This document shows positions 16,946 through 24,867 of a stretch of 27,057 nucleotides of DNA, one piece after another (position 1 is the stretch's first letter; the number at the start of each line of letters is the position of its first letter). Source of the stretch: an uncultured Paraprevotella sp. (GTDB lineage: Bacteria; Bacteroidota; Bacteroidia; Bacteroidales; Bacteroidaceae); NCBI GenBank assembly GCA_900546665.1, contig URDY01000033.1, positions 1-27,057 on the forward strand, read 5' to 3'. Both the position numbers and the translations under genes were made by a program. Under the pieces are notes generated by a model. The model saw only the letters and a program-made list of their open reading frames with translations, was not told the DNA's origin and searched no databases.

Positions 16946-17536
16946 TTACTCGAATGACACTGTCGGTGCTTTGGAGGCACTCTCATCAGCCTCGAACTTT
17001 TCTTTTTTGCTGAATCCGAACATTCCGGCAAACAGATTGTTGGGAAACGAACGGATAAGGATGTTGTAATCCTGAACTGCGGTGTTGTATCGTTTTCTGG
17101 CTTCAGTGATACGGTTCTCTGTTCCTTCGAGCTGGGCTTGCAGTTCGGAGAAGCTTTCATTAGCTTTCAGTTCAGGATAATTTTCAGTAATGGCCAGCAA
17201 TTTGCCGAGCGCAGAGGTGATTTCACCTTGTGCCTTTTGGTATTCTGCCAGTTTTTCTGCAGTGAGGTTAGTAGGATCAACCGTAATCTGTGTGGCTTTA
17301 CTACGTGCGGAAATAACGGCTTCCAATGTAGAACTCTCATGCTGTGCATATCCCTTTACGGTGCTGACCAGGTTGGGAATAAGATCAGCTCTACGTTGGT
17401 ATTGAGCTTCAACGTTGCTCCAGGCCGTAGATACTTCTTCGTCTTTTTCTACCATTTGGTTGTATGAACAGCTGTTAAAAAAGACAAGGCAGAATAATGC
17501 CAATGTCAGAGTGGTCCAAAATTTCTTTTTTTCCAT
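16946..17536 (-). CDS. lemA: LemA family protein
   Basis: 196 residues. A hydrophobic N-terminal segment (about 8-22) ends in FNSC with Cys23, so it may be either a lipoprotein or a membrane-anchored LemA with its helical domain outside the cytoplasm. The core shows the family signature of an aromatic, charged helical bundle: EVSTAWSNVEAQYQRRADLIPNL (about 38-60) and the TENRITEARKRYNTAVQDYN repeat (about 134-153) before FPNN and FGF. LemA function is not settled. It lies 38 bp after a TPM-domain gene, a pairing common in bacteria and often taken to mean joint work in envelope protein quality control or stress, which is inference. Probably the last gene of the phoH-to-lemA run. Confidence 0.92.
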   Translation of the reverse strand: MEKKKFWTTLTLALFCLVFFNSCSYNQMVEKDEEVSTAWSNVEAQYQRRADLIPNLVSTVKGYAQHESSTLEAVISARSKATQITVDPTNLTAEKLAEYQKAQGEITSALGKLLAITENYPELKANESFSELQAQLEGTENRITEARKRYNTAVQDYNILIRSFPNNLFAGMFGFSKKEKFEADESASKAPTVSFE

Positions 17537-17574
17537 TTTTCAAATTATTGGTTAGTGAACATGAATATCTCCAT

Positions 17575-18495
17575 TTAGAATTTACCTCCGGAGCCGCCTC
17601 CTCCGAAACTGCCGCCTCCGAATGAGCCGCCGCTGAATCCACCTCCTCCGCTGAACCCGCCAAATCCGCGATGGAAAGGACCGGCTACCGGTGGGAAACC
17701 TCCGAATCCGGAACCGTTATCCCATGGTTCGTCGTGGGTACGGTTAAATGTTTTGCCACAGTGTGTGCAGCGAAATGTTTCAGTGTGGTGTTCTATGTAT
17801 TGTATACGATCGACTGTTACGGTTGTATTGATGCGTCGGATATCAGATTTTCCGCAATAGGGGCAAGAATTGTTTTTCTTGTTCTTGTACCAGGAGAAGA
17901 GGAATATAACAAAGAAAAAGAACATGAAAAGCAAAAGCGATGACCATGTATCATCGTCTTGTCTGTCTGTATCTCCTTCGTTGATCAGAGAGGTATCTCC
18001 TTTTACTATACTGCATGCGGCCGCAACAGTCTGCAGCATGGCTTCGTCCCATTCTCCTTTTTTCAGGAAAGGTACCATTTTACGGTTTTCTATCCTTCTG
18101 CAAATCGCGTCCGGTAAAGTACCTTCTAAACCTTCTCCAGTAAGAATCTGGTAACATCTGTCCTTTGTGGCCAACAGGAAAATGAGACCGGTATTCTGTT
18201 TGTTGCCTACACCATGTTTATTACCGAATGTAATGGCAAAATCGTAGCAGTCACCTCCTTCAATCTGTTCTACCACGATGGCCAGAGCCTGCACTCCTTT
18301 TTCTTCTTCCAGTTGCTGGAGCATCCGGTCTATTTCCATGGTCGTTTCCTGTGAGAGAATACCGTCGGGATTGATGGTGTGTCTCGTCCGGTTTTCAAGG
18401 TAGGGGACAGGCAGATTGTCTGCGTTGTATATTCCGGCCAATATGTTCAAAACGCAGCCGAATGTGAAAAAGAAAATGCTGATCAATGATTTCAT
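17575..18495 (-). CDS. TPM-domain membrane protein with zinc ribbon and Gly-rich tail
   Basis: 306 residues. There is a signal peptide or N-terminal anchor (1-21), then a TPM domain (about 35-165, with NKQNTGLIFLLATKDR and the GLEGTLPDA segment typical of YgcG/TLP18.3 proteins). A strong membrane helix follows (about 185-203). The part after it has a zinc ribbon, CPYC (211-214) and CTHC (243-246), probably cytoplasmic. The last 45 residues are almost only Gly, Phe and Ser (GGFSGG, GGSFGGG repeats), like the Gly-rich tails of many TPM proteins. Known TPM domains bind metal and include phosphatases; the role here is unknown. It begins 45 bp after the alpha/beta hydrolase and precedes lemA by 38 bp, so TPM and LemA are probably partners. 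Confidence 0.88.
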   Translation of the reverse strand: MKSLISIFFFTFGCVLNILAGIYNADNLPVPYLENRTRHTINPDGILSQETTMEIDRMLQQLEEEKGVQALAIVVEQIEGGDCYDFAITFGNKHGVGNKQNTGLIFLLATKDRCYQILTGEGLEGTLPDAICRRIENRKMVPFLKKGEWDEAMLQTVAAACSIVKGDTSLINEGDTDRQDDDTWSSLLLFMFFFFVIFLFSWYKNKKNNSCPYCGKSDIRRINTTVTVDRIQYIEHHTETFRCTHCGKTFNRTHDEPWDNGSGFGGFPPVAGPFHRGFGGFSGGGGFSGGSFGGGSFGGGGSGGKF

Positions 18496-18540
18496 GGAAT
18501 ATGATGGTCTTAAAGTGAGCCGAAAGTTACGGATTTTTCT

Positions 18541-19518
18541 TTAATGATTATATTCTAATGTAAATTTTCTGACTTCTTCTGTGTATTCTTTAGGGTATTT
18601 TAAGTAAGATTCAGCATGTTCGGCTCCAGGTACGCGCCAGTAGGTCTTAGGGCCGCGATAAATGGCGTACAGACTGTCTCCCATCCATGTAGGCACAAAT
18701 GTATCCTTGTCGCCATGAATAAACAGCATTGGGTATTTGCTCTTCTTGATTTGTTCCAGAGGAGAAGCTTCTTTAAAATTCCAGCCGTAACGTAAGTCGG
18801 TAAGCCAACTGGTTAGATAGAGAAGAGGGAAAGCCGGCAAGTGAAACTGTTCTTTGAGTTGACCCTTATATTCATCCCAAACAGAGGTGTAACCGCAGTC
18901 TTCCACCATACAGTTGACATAGTCTGGCAGTGTTTCTCCGCTGGTACACATGGTGGTAGCTGCTCCCATTGAAATGCCGTGAATGACCATTTGGGTGTCT
19001 GTGCTGTCATTGGGGGCAAAGATCTGGTTGGCGATTTTAAGCCAGTTGATAATATCTGTTCTGTCCAGCCAGGCCATCTGAATATGTGAGCCGTCGCTCA
19101 GTCCTGAATACCGTAGTTCGGGAAGAAAAACATTGTAGTGAAGATCATGATGGTATAAGTAGGCTATATGTAACATTCTGATGGCGTTATCAGTATAGCC
19201 ATGGATGACCACTGCCGTTTTGGATGTAGAAGAGTCTGATGGAATATAAAAGGCATGGAGTCGAATCTGGTCCTCTGATGTGATGAAAGTGTCCCGGAGG
19301 GCTTTCGCCGTTTGCAAGCTGTCATGCCATGCCTTGATATGAGGGTAGCGTTGAAACATGAAGGTATATGAGCCTTGCAAGTCCTTGCCGCGTGCGTTGC
19401 CTTGTGCTTGCAAAGCGTACCATTGCATGTAAAATGCACTGCCTAACAATATGGCAGCCAGAACAACTGTAATAATACATGCAATTGTACGTTTCCTTGT
19501 TTTACGTGCAGGATTCAT
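18541..19518 (-). CDS. Membrane-anchored alpha/beta hydrolase
   Basis: 325 residues. A basic N-terminus (NPARKTRKR) is followed by one membrane helix (about 11-33), so the catalytic domain is likely periplasmic. The alpha/beta hydrolase fold shows VIHGYTDNA (104-112, oxyanion loop), the nucleophile elbow GISMG with Ser183, IHGDKDTFVP with Asp272 as the probable acid, and AEHAES with His301, a complete triad. Length and layout match the YqkD/BAAT-like 'alpha/beta hydrolase, DUF' group of Bacteroidota. The substrate is unknown; an ester- or peptide-cleaving envelope enzyme is most likely. It lies 8 bp after aroE, so probably in the same transcript, without an obvious link to shikimate synthesis. 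Confidence 0.85.
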   Translation of the reverse strand: MNPARKTRKRTIACIITVVLAAILLGSAFYMQWYALQAQGNARGKDLQGSYTFMFQRYPHIKAWHDSLQTAKALRDTFITSEDQIRLHAFYIPSDSSTSKTAVVIHGYTDNAIRMLHIAYLYHHDLHYNVFLPELRYSGLSDGSHIQMAWLDRTDIINWLKIANQIFAPNDSTDTQMVIHGISMGAATTMCTSGETLPDYVNCMVEDCGYTSVWDEYKGQLKEQFHLPAFPLLYLTSWLTDLRYGWNFKEASPLEQIKKSKYPMLFIHGDKDTFVPTWMGDSLYAIYRGPKTYWRVPGAEHAESYLKYPKEYTEEVRKFTLEYNH

Positions 19519-19526
19519 GTGGCGGA

Positions 19527-20273
19527 TTATTCTTCATTATTCCAAATGTCCCATCCAGCATAGGCCTGTAAGATAAGCATTTCCAGACCGTTTTTAGTGA
19601 TTGCCCCCTGCTCGCGTCCTTTCTTTAGGAACAAGGTTTCATCAGGGTTGTAAATGAGGTCGTAAAGCAAATGGTCTGAACCGATTGCCTCATAAGGCAG
19701 ATCCGGACATTCATCGGTGTGCGGAAACATACCGACAGGGGTGCAGTTGACGATTACCTTATATTCATTGAGTATATCAGGGGTGATCTGTTTGTAAGTT
19801 AACATGTTTTCCTGCTCTCTTCTGCTTACCAGCATCGTGTCAATGCCTAGTTTTTGCAAACCGTATTTGACAGCTTTTGAGGCACCTCCGGTACCAAGAA
19901 TCAATGCCTTCTTATGATAGGTTTCCAATAAAGGTTCTATGGATTGTGTAAAACCGATCACATCTGAATTATAACCGGTCAGATAAGGCATGCCATGCCG
20001 ATGGCTTACTTTAATGACATTAACCGCACCGATGGCACGAGCTTCCTCGCTGATTTTATCCAAAAAGGAAATCACTTTTTCCTTATACGGTATGGTGACA
20101 TTAAGGCCGCGCAAATCCGCGTTTTCAGTGATGATGTCCTGAAAAAGCGAGATGGTGGGGATTTCAAAGTTGACATAAATGGCATTAATGTTTTCATCTG
20201 CGAATTTCTGATTGAAGAAATCCTTTGAGAAAGAATGTTTCAGCGGATAACCTAGTAAACCATATTTGTTCAT
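19527..20273 (-). CDS. aroE: Shikimate dehydrogenase
   Basis: 248 residues, at the short end for AroE (about 250-290) but with all key motifs. It reduces 3-dehydroshikimate to shikimate with NADPH, in the route to chorismate and so to aromatic amino acids and menaquinone. GYPLKHSFSKDFF (8-20) binds shikimate. NVTIPYK (58-64) holds the catalytic Lys64, and YNSD (101-104) the catalytic Asp104. LGTGGASKAV (126-135) is the nucleotide-binding loop. A conserved C-terminal NGLEMLILQAYAGW helix is present. It follows menG by 24 bp. Chorismate feeds menaquinone synthesis, so clustering with menG is sensible. Confidence 0.95.
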   Translation of the reverse strand: MNKYGLLGYPLKHSFSKDFFNQKFADENINAIYVNFEIPTISLFQDIITENADLRGLNVTIPYKEKVISFLDKISEEARAIGAVNVIKVSHRHGMPYLTGYNSDVIGFTQSIEPLLETYHKKALILGTGGASKAVKYGLQKLGIDTMLVSRREQENMLTYKQITPDILNEYKVIVNCTPVGMFPHTDECPDLPYEAIGSDHLLYDLIYNPDETLFLKKGREQGAITKNGLEMLILQAYAGWDIWNNEE

Positions 20274-20297
20274 AGTCTTGAATTTAATGATGATAAG

Positions 20298-21032
20298 TTA
20301 TTTGGTCGCAAGATACATCGTACAGATTCCGAACGTGAAGCGTTTGAATTTCACATTGCTGAATCCTGCTTTCAGGATGATGTTCTGCATGACCTCCCCT
20401 TGTGGAAATGCAGCCATAGTTGCAGGAAGATAGGAATAGGCCCGATGGTCTTTTGAAATGATTTTTCCCACGGTTGGCATGATGATTTTGGCATAGATGC
20501 CGAAAAGCTGTTTCATGGGAAAACGGTTAGGTGAACTGAGTTCTACGATCAGAAGATGGCCGCCGGGTTTAAGGACGCGATACATCTCACGTAGTCCAAG
20601 ATCAAGATCTTCAAAATTGCGCACACCGTATGCTACGGTTACCGCATCGAATTCATTGTCGGCAAAAGAAAGCGCTGAGCAATCTTCTCGCTGAAAACTG
20701 ATGATCTCTTCCAGGTTTTGTTCTTTGACTTTTCTTTTTCCGATTTCCATCATGCCTTCTGAGATGTCTGCACCGATAAGTTGTTTCGGAAACAAACGTT
20801 TGGCAGAGAGAATGGCAAAGTCACCGGTGCCAGTGGCAATATCCAGAATTTTTTGCGGACTATACGGCTGGAGGGAGTCAATGGCAGTTTTACGCCAGCT
20901 TTTGTCAATGCCTAATGACAGAAAATGGTTAAGCGCATCATAAGAGTGAGCAATGTGGTCGAACATCTGTTCGACCTGCTCACGCTTATGACCGCTACCA
21001 TTATAAGGCTTTATTTTTTCCTGTTCGTACAC
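20298..21032 (-). CDS. menG: Demethylmenaquinone methyltransferase (MenG/UbiE)
   Basis: 244 residues, usual for UbiE/MenG. It uses S-adenosylmethionine to methylate demethylmenaquinone, the final step of menaquinone (vitamin K2) synthesis, at the inner face of the cytoplasmic membrane. The SAM-binding motif [11 protein letters not shown] (64-74) is followed by the acidic GADISEGMM turn (about 90-98), [15 protein letters not shown] and [11 protein letters not shown] (about 134-144), all UbiE signatures. Bacteroides use menaquinone and not ubiquinone, so MenG is the better name; this last point is established knowledge of the group. It begins 8 bp after purC and is followed by aroE. Confidence 0.95.
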   Translation of the reverse strand: MYEQEKIKPYNGSGHKREQVEQMFDHIAHSYDALNHFLSLGIDKSWRKTAIDSLQPYSPQKILDIATGTGDFAILSAKRLFPKQLIGADISEGMMEIGKRKVKEQNLEEIISFQREDCSALSFADNEFDAVTVAYGVRNFEDLDLGLREMYRVLKPGGHLLIVELSSPNRFPMKQLFGIYAKIIMPTVGKIISKDHRAYSYLPATMAAFPQGEVMQNIILKAGFSNVKFKRFTFGICTMYLATK

Positions 21033-21040
21033 AATCTGTC

Positions 21041-21997
21041 TTATTTGCTGTTCAGATAGTCTGTCACGTTCTTTTCGATACGTGCTGCCAGATCGTCATG
21101 TTCATCAGCCTTGCAGAATTTTTCTCCTACAATGCCTTCGTACAGTTCAATATAACGGTCTGACACGCTGTTGACATATTCGTCTGTCATTTCCGGAACC
21201 TGTTGTCCTTCCTTGCCCATGAAGTTGTGGTCAATCAGCCACTGGCGTACAAATTCCTTAGAGAGCTGTTTCTGCGGTTCTCCCTTTTCGAATTTCTCCT
21301 GGTAGCCTTCAGAGTAGAAATAACGGCTGGAGTCTGGAGTATGAATTTCATCAATCAGATAAACCTTTCCGTCTCTCTTGCCGAATTCATATTTGGTGTC
21401 AACCAGAATCAATCCTTTGCTGGCAGCCATTTCCGTACCGCGTTCAAACAAGGCATAAGTATATTTTTCCATCAGTTCATAATCCTCTTTGCTGACGATG
21501 CCCTGTGCGATGATTTCTTCTTTGGAGATGTTTTCATCATGTCCGGCTTCAGCCTTGGTGGTCGGGGTAATGATTGGATGAGGGAACTTTTGGTTTTCTT
21601 TCATGCCGTCAGGAAGCTTCACTCCGCAGAGTTCACGGCATCCTTTTTCGTATTCTCTCCATGCAGAACCGGTAAGATAACCCCGGATAATCATTTCTAC
21701 ACGGAAACCTTCACATTTCAAACCTACGGTTACCATCGGATCCGGAGTAGCCAGCTTCCAGTTAGGAACGATATCGCTGGTAGCATCGAGGAATTTGGCA
21801 GCGATCTGGTTAAGAACTTGGCCTTTGAACGGTATGCCTTTAGGCAGAATGACATCGAATGCAGAAATACGGTCTGTGGCTACCATAACCATCAGGTCGT
21901 CATTAATGTTGTATACGTCACGTACTTTACCGTGATAAACACTCTTCTGACCTGGAAAATTGAATTTGGTTTGAGTTAAAGCTTTCATTTTGATCAT
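21041..21997 (-). CDS. purC: SAICAR synthase (phosphoribosylaminoimidazole-succinocarboxamide synthase)
   Basis: 318 residues from the first ATG; a second ATG at 21988 ([11 protein letters not shown]) is equally likely and would give 315. PurC joins aspartate to CAIR using ATP in purine synthesis. GKVRDVY (about 23-29) is the ATP-binding loop, and ATDRISAFD (about 40-48), RGYLTGSAW (about 105-113) and the [14 protein letters not shown] segment (about 214-227) are the family signatures. The protein is of the long type (about 310), unlike the short E. coli form (237). It follows phoH by 46 bp and precedes menG by 8 bp. The other purine gene in this window, purM, is in a separate transcript. Confidence 0.96.
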   Translation of the reverse strand: MIKMKALTQTKFNFPGQKSVYHGKVRDVYNINDDLMVMVATDRISAFDVILPKGIPFKGQVLNQIAAKFLDATSDIVPNWKLATPDPMVTVGLKCEGFRVEMIIRGYLTGSAWREYEKGCRELCGVKLPDGMKENQKFPHPIITPTTKAEAGHDENISKEEIIAQGIVSKEDYELMEKYTYALFERGTEMAASKGLILVDTKYEFGKRDGKVYLIDEIHTPDSSRYFYSEGYQEKFEKGEPQKQLSKEFVRQWLIDHNFMGKEGQQVPEMTDEYVNSVSDRYIELYEGIVGEKFCKADEHDDLAARIEKNVTDYLNSK

Positions 21998-22043
21998 AAT
22001 TTGTGTAATGAAATTCTTGTTAATGCAATTTTAGGATAAATGT

Positions 22044-23063
22044 CTAGTTGTCTCCGAGTCCGCTGATGGGTTGGAATATGGTTTCTTCTGCCCGTTCGGC
22101 TTTTTTCCTTTTACGGTCGGCAGTCACTTTCTTGTCATATTTGTCGTAAGCTTCCACAATTTTGGTGACCAGCTTGTGGCGTACGATATCTTTTTTGTTC
22201 ATCTCAATGATGGCAATCCCTTTGATGTTTTTCAGGATCTTGAGTGCTTCAGCCAGACCTGAACGCTGGCTGGCCGGAAGATCTATTTGTGTCATGTCGC
22301 CGGTAATGATCATTTTGGTATTCATACCCATGCGTGTAAGGAACATCTTGATCTGTGCTGGGGTCGTGTTTTGTGCCTCGTCCAGAATGACGACGGCATC
22401 GTTAAGAGTCCTTCCTCTCATGAAAGCCAGTGGAGCAATCTGTATGATGTTTTGTTCCATCAGTTCCTGCAGCTTGGCTGGTGGGAACATGTCCTGCAAA
22501 GCATCGTAGAGAGGTTGAAGATAAGGATCAATCTTGTCTTTCATGTCGCCAGGCAGAAATCCCAGTTTTTCGCCGGCTTCCACGGCTGGCCTGCTGAGTA
22601 TGATTTTGCGTATTTCCTTGTTCTTAAGGGCTCTTACGGCAAGGGCGATGCTGGTATAGGTCTTTCCGGATCCTGCGGGACCTATTGCAAAAATCATGTC
22701 GTTCTCATCATAGGCCTTGACCAGTTTGAGCTGATTCTCGCTCCGTGCGGTAATAGGCTTGCCGTTGACGCTGTAGACAATGGCACCTTCTGTGCTGTCG
22801 TCTTTGGTTTTACGTCCTTTGATAATGTCAATGATATCTTCCTCTTTCAGACTATTGTATTTGGCACAGTGTTTCTGGAGGGCTATGATGTGCTCTTCGA
22901 ATGCACACATTTCCTCCTCATCTCCCATTACTTTAATGATATTTCCTCGGGCTACGATACGTAGTTTGGGGTGTAATGCCTTAATCATCTGGATATTGAC
23001 ATTGTTTACACCGTAAAATACGACCGGATCCACATCTTCTAATACAATATGCTTTTCTATCAT
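22044..23063 (-). CDS. phoH: PhoH family ATPase
   Basis: 339 residues, in the range of PhoH-like (YbeZ) proteins. The N-terminal domain (1 to about 90) resembles the KH-like lead of YbeZ. The ATPase domain then carries Walker A GPAGSGKT (128-135), LSRPAVEAGEKLGFLPGD (about 156-173, the strict PhoH signature) and Walker B VVILDEAQN (224-232). YbeZ-type proteins are tied to RNA handling and ribosome maturation, often with the YbeY RNase; no ybeY is in this window. The C-terminus is basic (KRKKAERAE). First gene of the phoH-purC-menG-aroE run, with a TAATTTTG element 17 bp upstream and a divergent gene beyond it. Confidence 0.94.
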   Translation of the reverse strand: MIEKHIVLEDVDPVVFYGVNNVNIQMIKALHPKLRIVARGNIIKVMGDEEEMCAFEEHIIALQKHCAKYNSLKEEDIIDIIKGRKTKDDSTEGAIVYSVNGKPITARSENQLKLVKAYDENDMIFAIGPAGSGKTYTSIALAVRALKNKEIRKIILSRPAVEAGEKLGFLPGDMKDKIDPYLQPLYDALQDMFPPAKLQELMEQNIIQIAPLAFMRGRTLNDAVVILDEAQNTTPAQIKMFLTRMGMNTKMIITGDMTQIDLPASQRSGLAEALKILKNIKGIAIIEMNKKDIVRHKLVTKIVEAYDKYDKKVTADRKRKKAERAEETIFQPISGLGDN

Positions 23064-23079
23064 TGATGATAATTTTCCG

Positions 23080-23087
23080 CAAAATTA
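23080..23087 (-). promoter_or_regulatory. phoH: Probable phoH promoter (-7 element)
   Basis: The minus strand reads TAATTTTG, an exact match to TAnnTTTG, 17 bp before the phoH ATG. The -33 position has no TTTG. The leader would be only about 10 nt. It lies back to back with the promoter of the plus-strand gene, so the 86 bp between the two starts form a divergent control region. Confidence 0.5.
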
Positions 23088-23097
23088 ATCATTAAGT

Positions 23098-23127
23098 TTT
23101 GAATTCGCTACCTTTTTTTTATCTTTG
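23098..23127 (+). promoter_or_regulatory. Promoter of the DUF5715-like gene
   Basis: TTTG (23098-23101) is followed after 18 bp by TATCTTTG (23120-23127), a full -7 match with a spacer one base shorter than usual. Transcription should begin near 23134. This places the first open codon of the downstream frame (TTG at 23099) inside the promoter and moves the likely start to the TTG at 23150. Confidence 0.65.
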
Positions 23128-23149
23128 TGGCTCCATAAAATACAAAAAG

Positions 23150-24010
23150 TTGAAAAGGTTAAAGAAGAAAGTTTATTTAGGGCTTGTTTATATTATTATT
23201 GCCGTGTTGGCGGTGATCCGTTGTGCAAGACCTGATTTGGCACAAACTCTTCCCGACAGAGGGGTGGCTGAGGATTCGGTTGGAATACTGGAAAAAGATG
23301 AAACGGTATTCGTGAGTGAGAGTGAAGACAGTAATGGTGTGGATGAAGAATGGCTTCCCGTCACTAATACGCGTGATGCAGGGGTGGTGACCGTTGGAAA
23401 GGTGCCGCGTTTCCGTGATAATTCCGGAGAGCCGATAAAAAACAGAATTTACAGTGTGCCAAGTTTTCGGCGTACGTTCCCCGATTTGCAGGATGTGCAA
23501 ATAGAAGCTGCCCGTCAGTGGGGTGTTGAACCGGTGGAAGATCGTGCGGAAGCCGAACGGCGCAAGGATGAACTGGTCTATGTCGGTAGTAATCCTTATT
23601 ATACAATGGATGGCCGGATGTCCTATTCCATACCTTATCTGGTACCCCGTGCCAGTAACCTGCTTCAGAAAATCAGCCGTAATTTTTTAGATTCTCTGGC
23701 TATTAAGGGTATTCCTCTTCATACGTTGATTGTCACATCCGTATTACGTACGGAAAGTGATGTGCGCCGTTTGAGAGCGATTAACGGTAATGCCTCGCCT
23801 GAGAGTTGTCATCGGTATGGTACAACCTTTGATATTTGTTATAACCGCTATAATACGGTGCAACATCCTGACGGACCAGAACGTCGTGCTGTAGGCAACG
23901 ATACGTTAAAATGGGTGCTTTCGGAAGTGTTGCGTGATATGCGTGAAGCAGAAATGTGCTATATCAAATATGAAGTTTGGCAAGGGTGTTTTCATATCAC
24001 GGTAAGATGA
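23150..24010 (+). CDS. DUF5715 / peptidase M15-like membrane-anchored protein
   Basis: 286 residues from the TTG at 23150 (MKRLKKKVYLGLVYIII). The frame is open from 23099, but that lies in the promoter, and the 23150 start gives a basic end followed by one membrane helix (about 9-24), a good signal anchor. After an acidic linker (about 35-70), the C-terminal domain (about 160-286) resembles M15 zinc DD-peptidases. CHRYGTTFDI holds His221 and Asp228, spaced seven apart as in that family, and the end, YEVWQGCFHITV, has Glu275 and His282 as possible catalytic base and third ligand. This suggests a periplasmic peptidoglycan or D-Ala peptidase; activity is inferred. In many Bacteroidota this family is called DUF5715. 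Divergent from phoH. Confidence 0.78.
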   Translation: MKRLKKKVYLGLVYIIIAVLAVIRCARPDLAQTLPDRGVAEDSVGILEKDETVFVSESEDSNGVDEEWLPVTNTRDAGVVTVGKVPRFRDNSGEPIKNRIYSVPSFRRTFPDLQDVQIEAARQWGVEPVEDRAEAERRKDELVYVGSNPYYTMDGRMSYSIPYLVPRASNLLQKISRNFLDSLAIKGIPLHTLIVTSVLRTESDVRRLRAINGNASPESCHRYGTTFDICYNRYNTVQHPDGPERRAVGNDTLKWVLSEVLRDMREAEMCYIKYEVWQGCFHITVR

Positions 24011-24087
24011 TTTTTCTTTATTTGCATTAAACTAAATGGCTTTTCTGAGATCTAATTGGTTGAATGTAAATTAAAGAAAAGAACGTT

Positions 24088-24630
24088 ATGAAGAAAAAGA
24101 TGTTTATGACCGTTCTGATATGCGGTTGCATGTGGGGGTATTCCACATTGGCTCAGGCGCAGGTCAATCCTGAGGATATGCTGGCTAGAAGGGCTGAAAA
24201 AATGGCGGAAAACCTGGGAATAAAGGAAGAAGGTAAAGCTGATTTTATAGAGAAGTATAAAACCTATCAGCAGGAACTTATGACCGCCCGTATGGCGGGT
24301 ATTGATCCGGCCTCATTGAGAAAGGAGGCGAAGACGGATGGGTTGACTGATGAAGAAGCAACTCAGCGTATTCAGGCTAAGTTCGATCGTGAAGCCCAAC
24401 AGATTGTCAATGCATATAATGCGTTGGAAGTGGAAAAGAAATATTATGCCGAATTTTCCAAGACTTTGACTCCTCAGCAATTGGTTAAGATCTTTGTGCC
24501 TGAACGGCAGGAGCGGAACAGGCGTCCTTCTATGGGAGCCCCAAATCGTGGAAACAGACCTCAGCGAGGAGTGCAAGGCGGTGGCTTCCCCGGAGGAGGA
24601 TGGGAGAATGATGCCTTTGGTGAAGAGTAA
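24088..24630 (+). CDS. Small secreted Spy/CpxP-like helical protein
   Basis: 180 residues with a clear signal peptide (1-25, ending AQAQ). The mature part is a long charged helical region (about 27-145), then a Pro/Arg/Gly-rich, probably disordered tail (RGNRPQRGVQGGGFPGG). KTLTPQQLVKIF (about 129-140) resembles the LTPxQ motif of Spy/CpxP periplasmic chaperones, and the overall size and helix pattern fit. Those proteins bind misfolded envelope proteins or regulate stress sensors; whether this one does is unknown. It lies 77 bp after the DUF5715-like gene without a terminator between, so co-transcription is likely. A strong terminator follows. No sensor kinase or sigma factor lies beside it here. 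Confidence 0.7.
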   Translation: MKKKMFMTVLICGCMWGYSTLAQAQVNPEDMLARRAEKMAENLGIKEEGKADFIEKYKTYQQELMTARMAGIDPASLRKEAKTDGLTDEEATQRIQAKFDREAQQIVNAYNALEVEKKYYAEFSKTLTPQQLVKIFVPERQERNRRPSMGAPNRGNRPQRGVQGGGFPGGGWENDAFGEE

Positions 24631-24662
24631 TGTTTGGGAAAAACTTGACTTTCTTGAATAAT

Positions 24663-24698
24663 AAGGAACACGTTCATAATGGATGTGTTCCTTTTTGT
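24663..24698 (+). terminator. Intrinsic terminator after the Spy-like gene
   Basis: AAGGAACAC (24663-24671) pairs exactly with GTGTTCCTT (24685-24693) around a 13-base loop, followed by a T-rich run (CTTTTTGTTT). It lies 33 bp after the stop codon. The region 24699-24867 beyond it is AT-rich and holds only the promoter of the next gene. Confidence 0.85.
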
Positions 24699-24831
24699 TT
24701 CATTTCTGTTAGACTGATAAAAATATTTCGGCTGGATTTCAGTTTTATACCTCTTTCTTCCCTGTTCTTAATAAAATTAGTGTTTTTAAATATTTTAGCT
24801 TATAAAATAGTGGGTCTTAAAACGTTTTCAT

Positions 24832-24839
24832 TAAATTTG
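24832..24839 (+). promoter_or_regulatory. Probable promoter (-7 element) of the 616-residue protein gene
   Basis: TAAATTTG is a full match to TAnnTTTG, 28 bp before the ATG at 24868. The -33 position shows only GTGGG, a poor match, so the promoter may depend on an activator or on an alternative sigma factor. Confidence 0.5.
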
Positions 24840-24867
24840 TAACATGTCACTTTAAAAAATAAAGCGT

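Noticed and set aside
17575..17715. Repetitive Gly-codon DNA as a possible CRISPR or tandem-repeat array
   Set aside because: It encodes the Gly/Phe/Ser tail of the TPM protein in frame; repeats are short, uneven and coding.
21203..21979. 258-residue plus-strand open frame
   Set aside because: Antisense to purC and Phe/Cys-rich, typical of a reverse shadow.
22287..22964. 225-residue plus-strand open frame
   Set aside because: Antisense to phoH, covering its Walker motifs; no independent support.
24630..24842. 70-residue plus-strand frame after the Spy-like gene
   Set aside because: It runs through the clear terminator at 24663-24698 and into the next promoter, and is AT-rich with no recognisable pattern.
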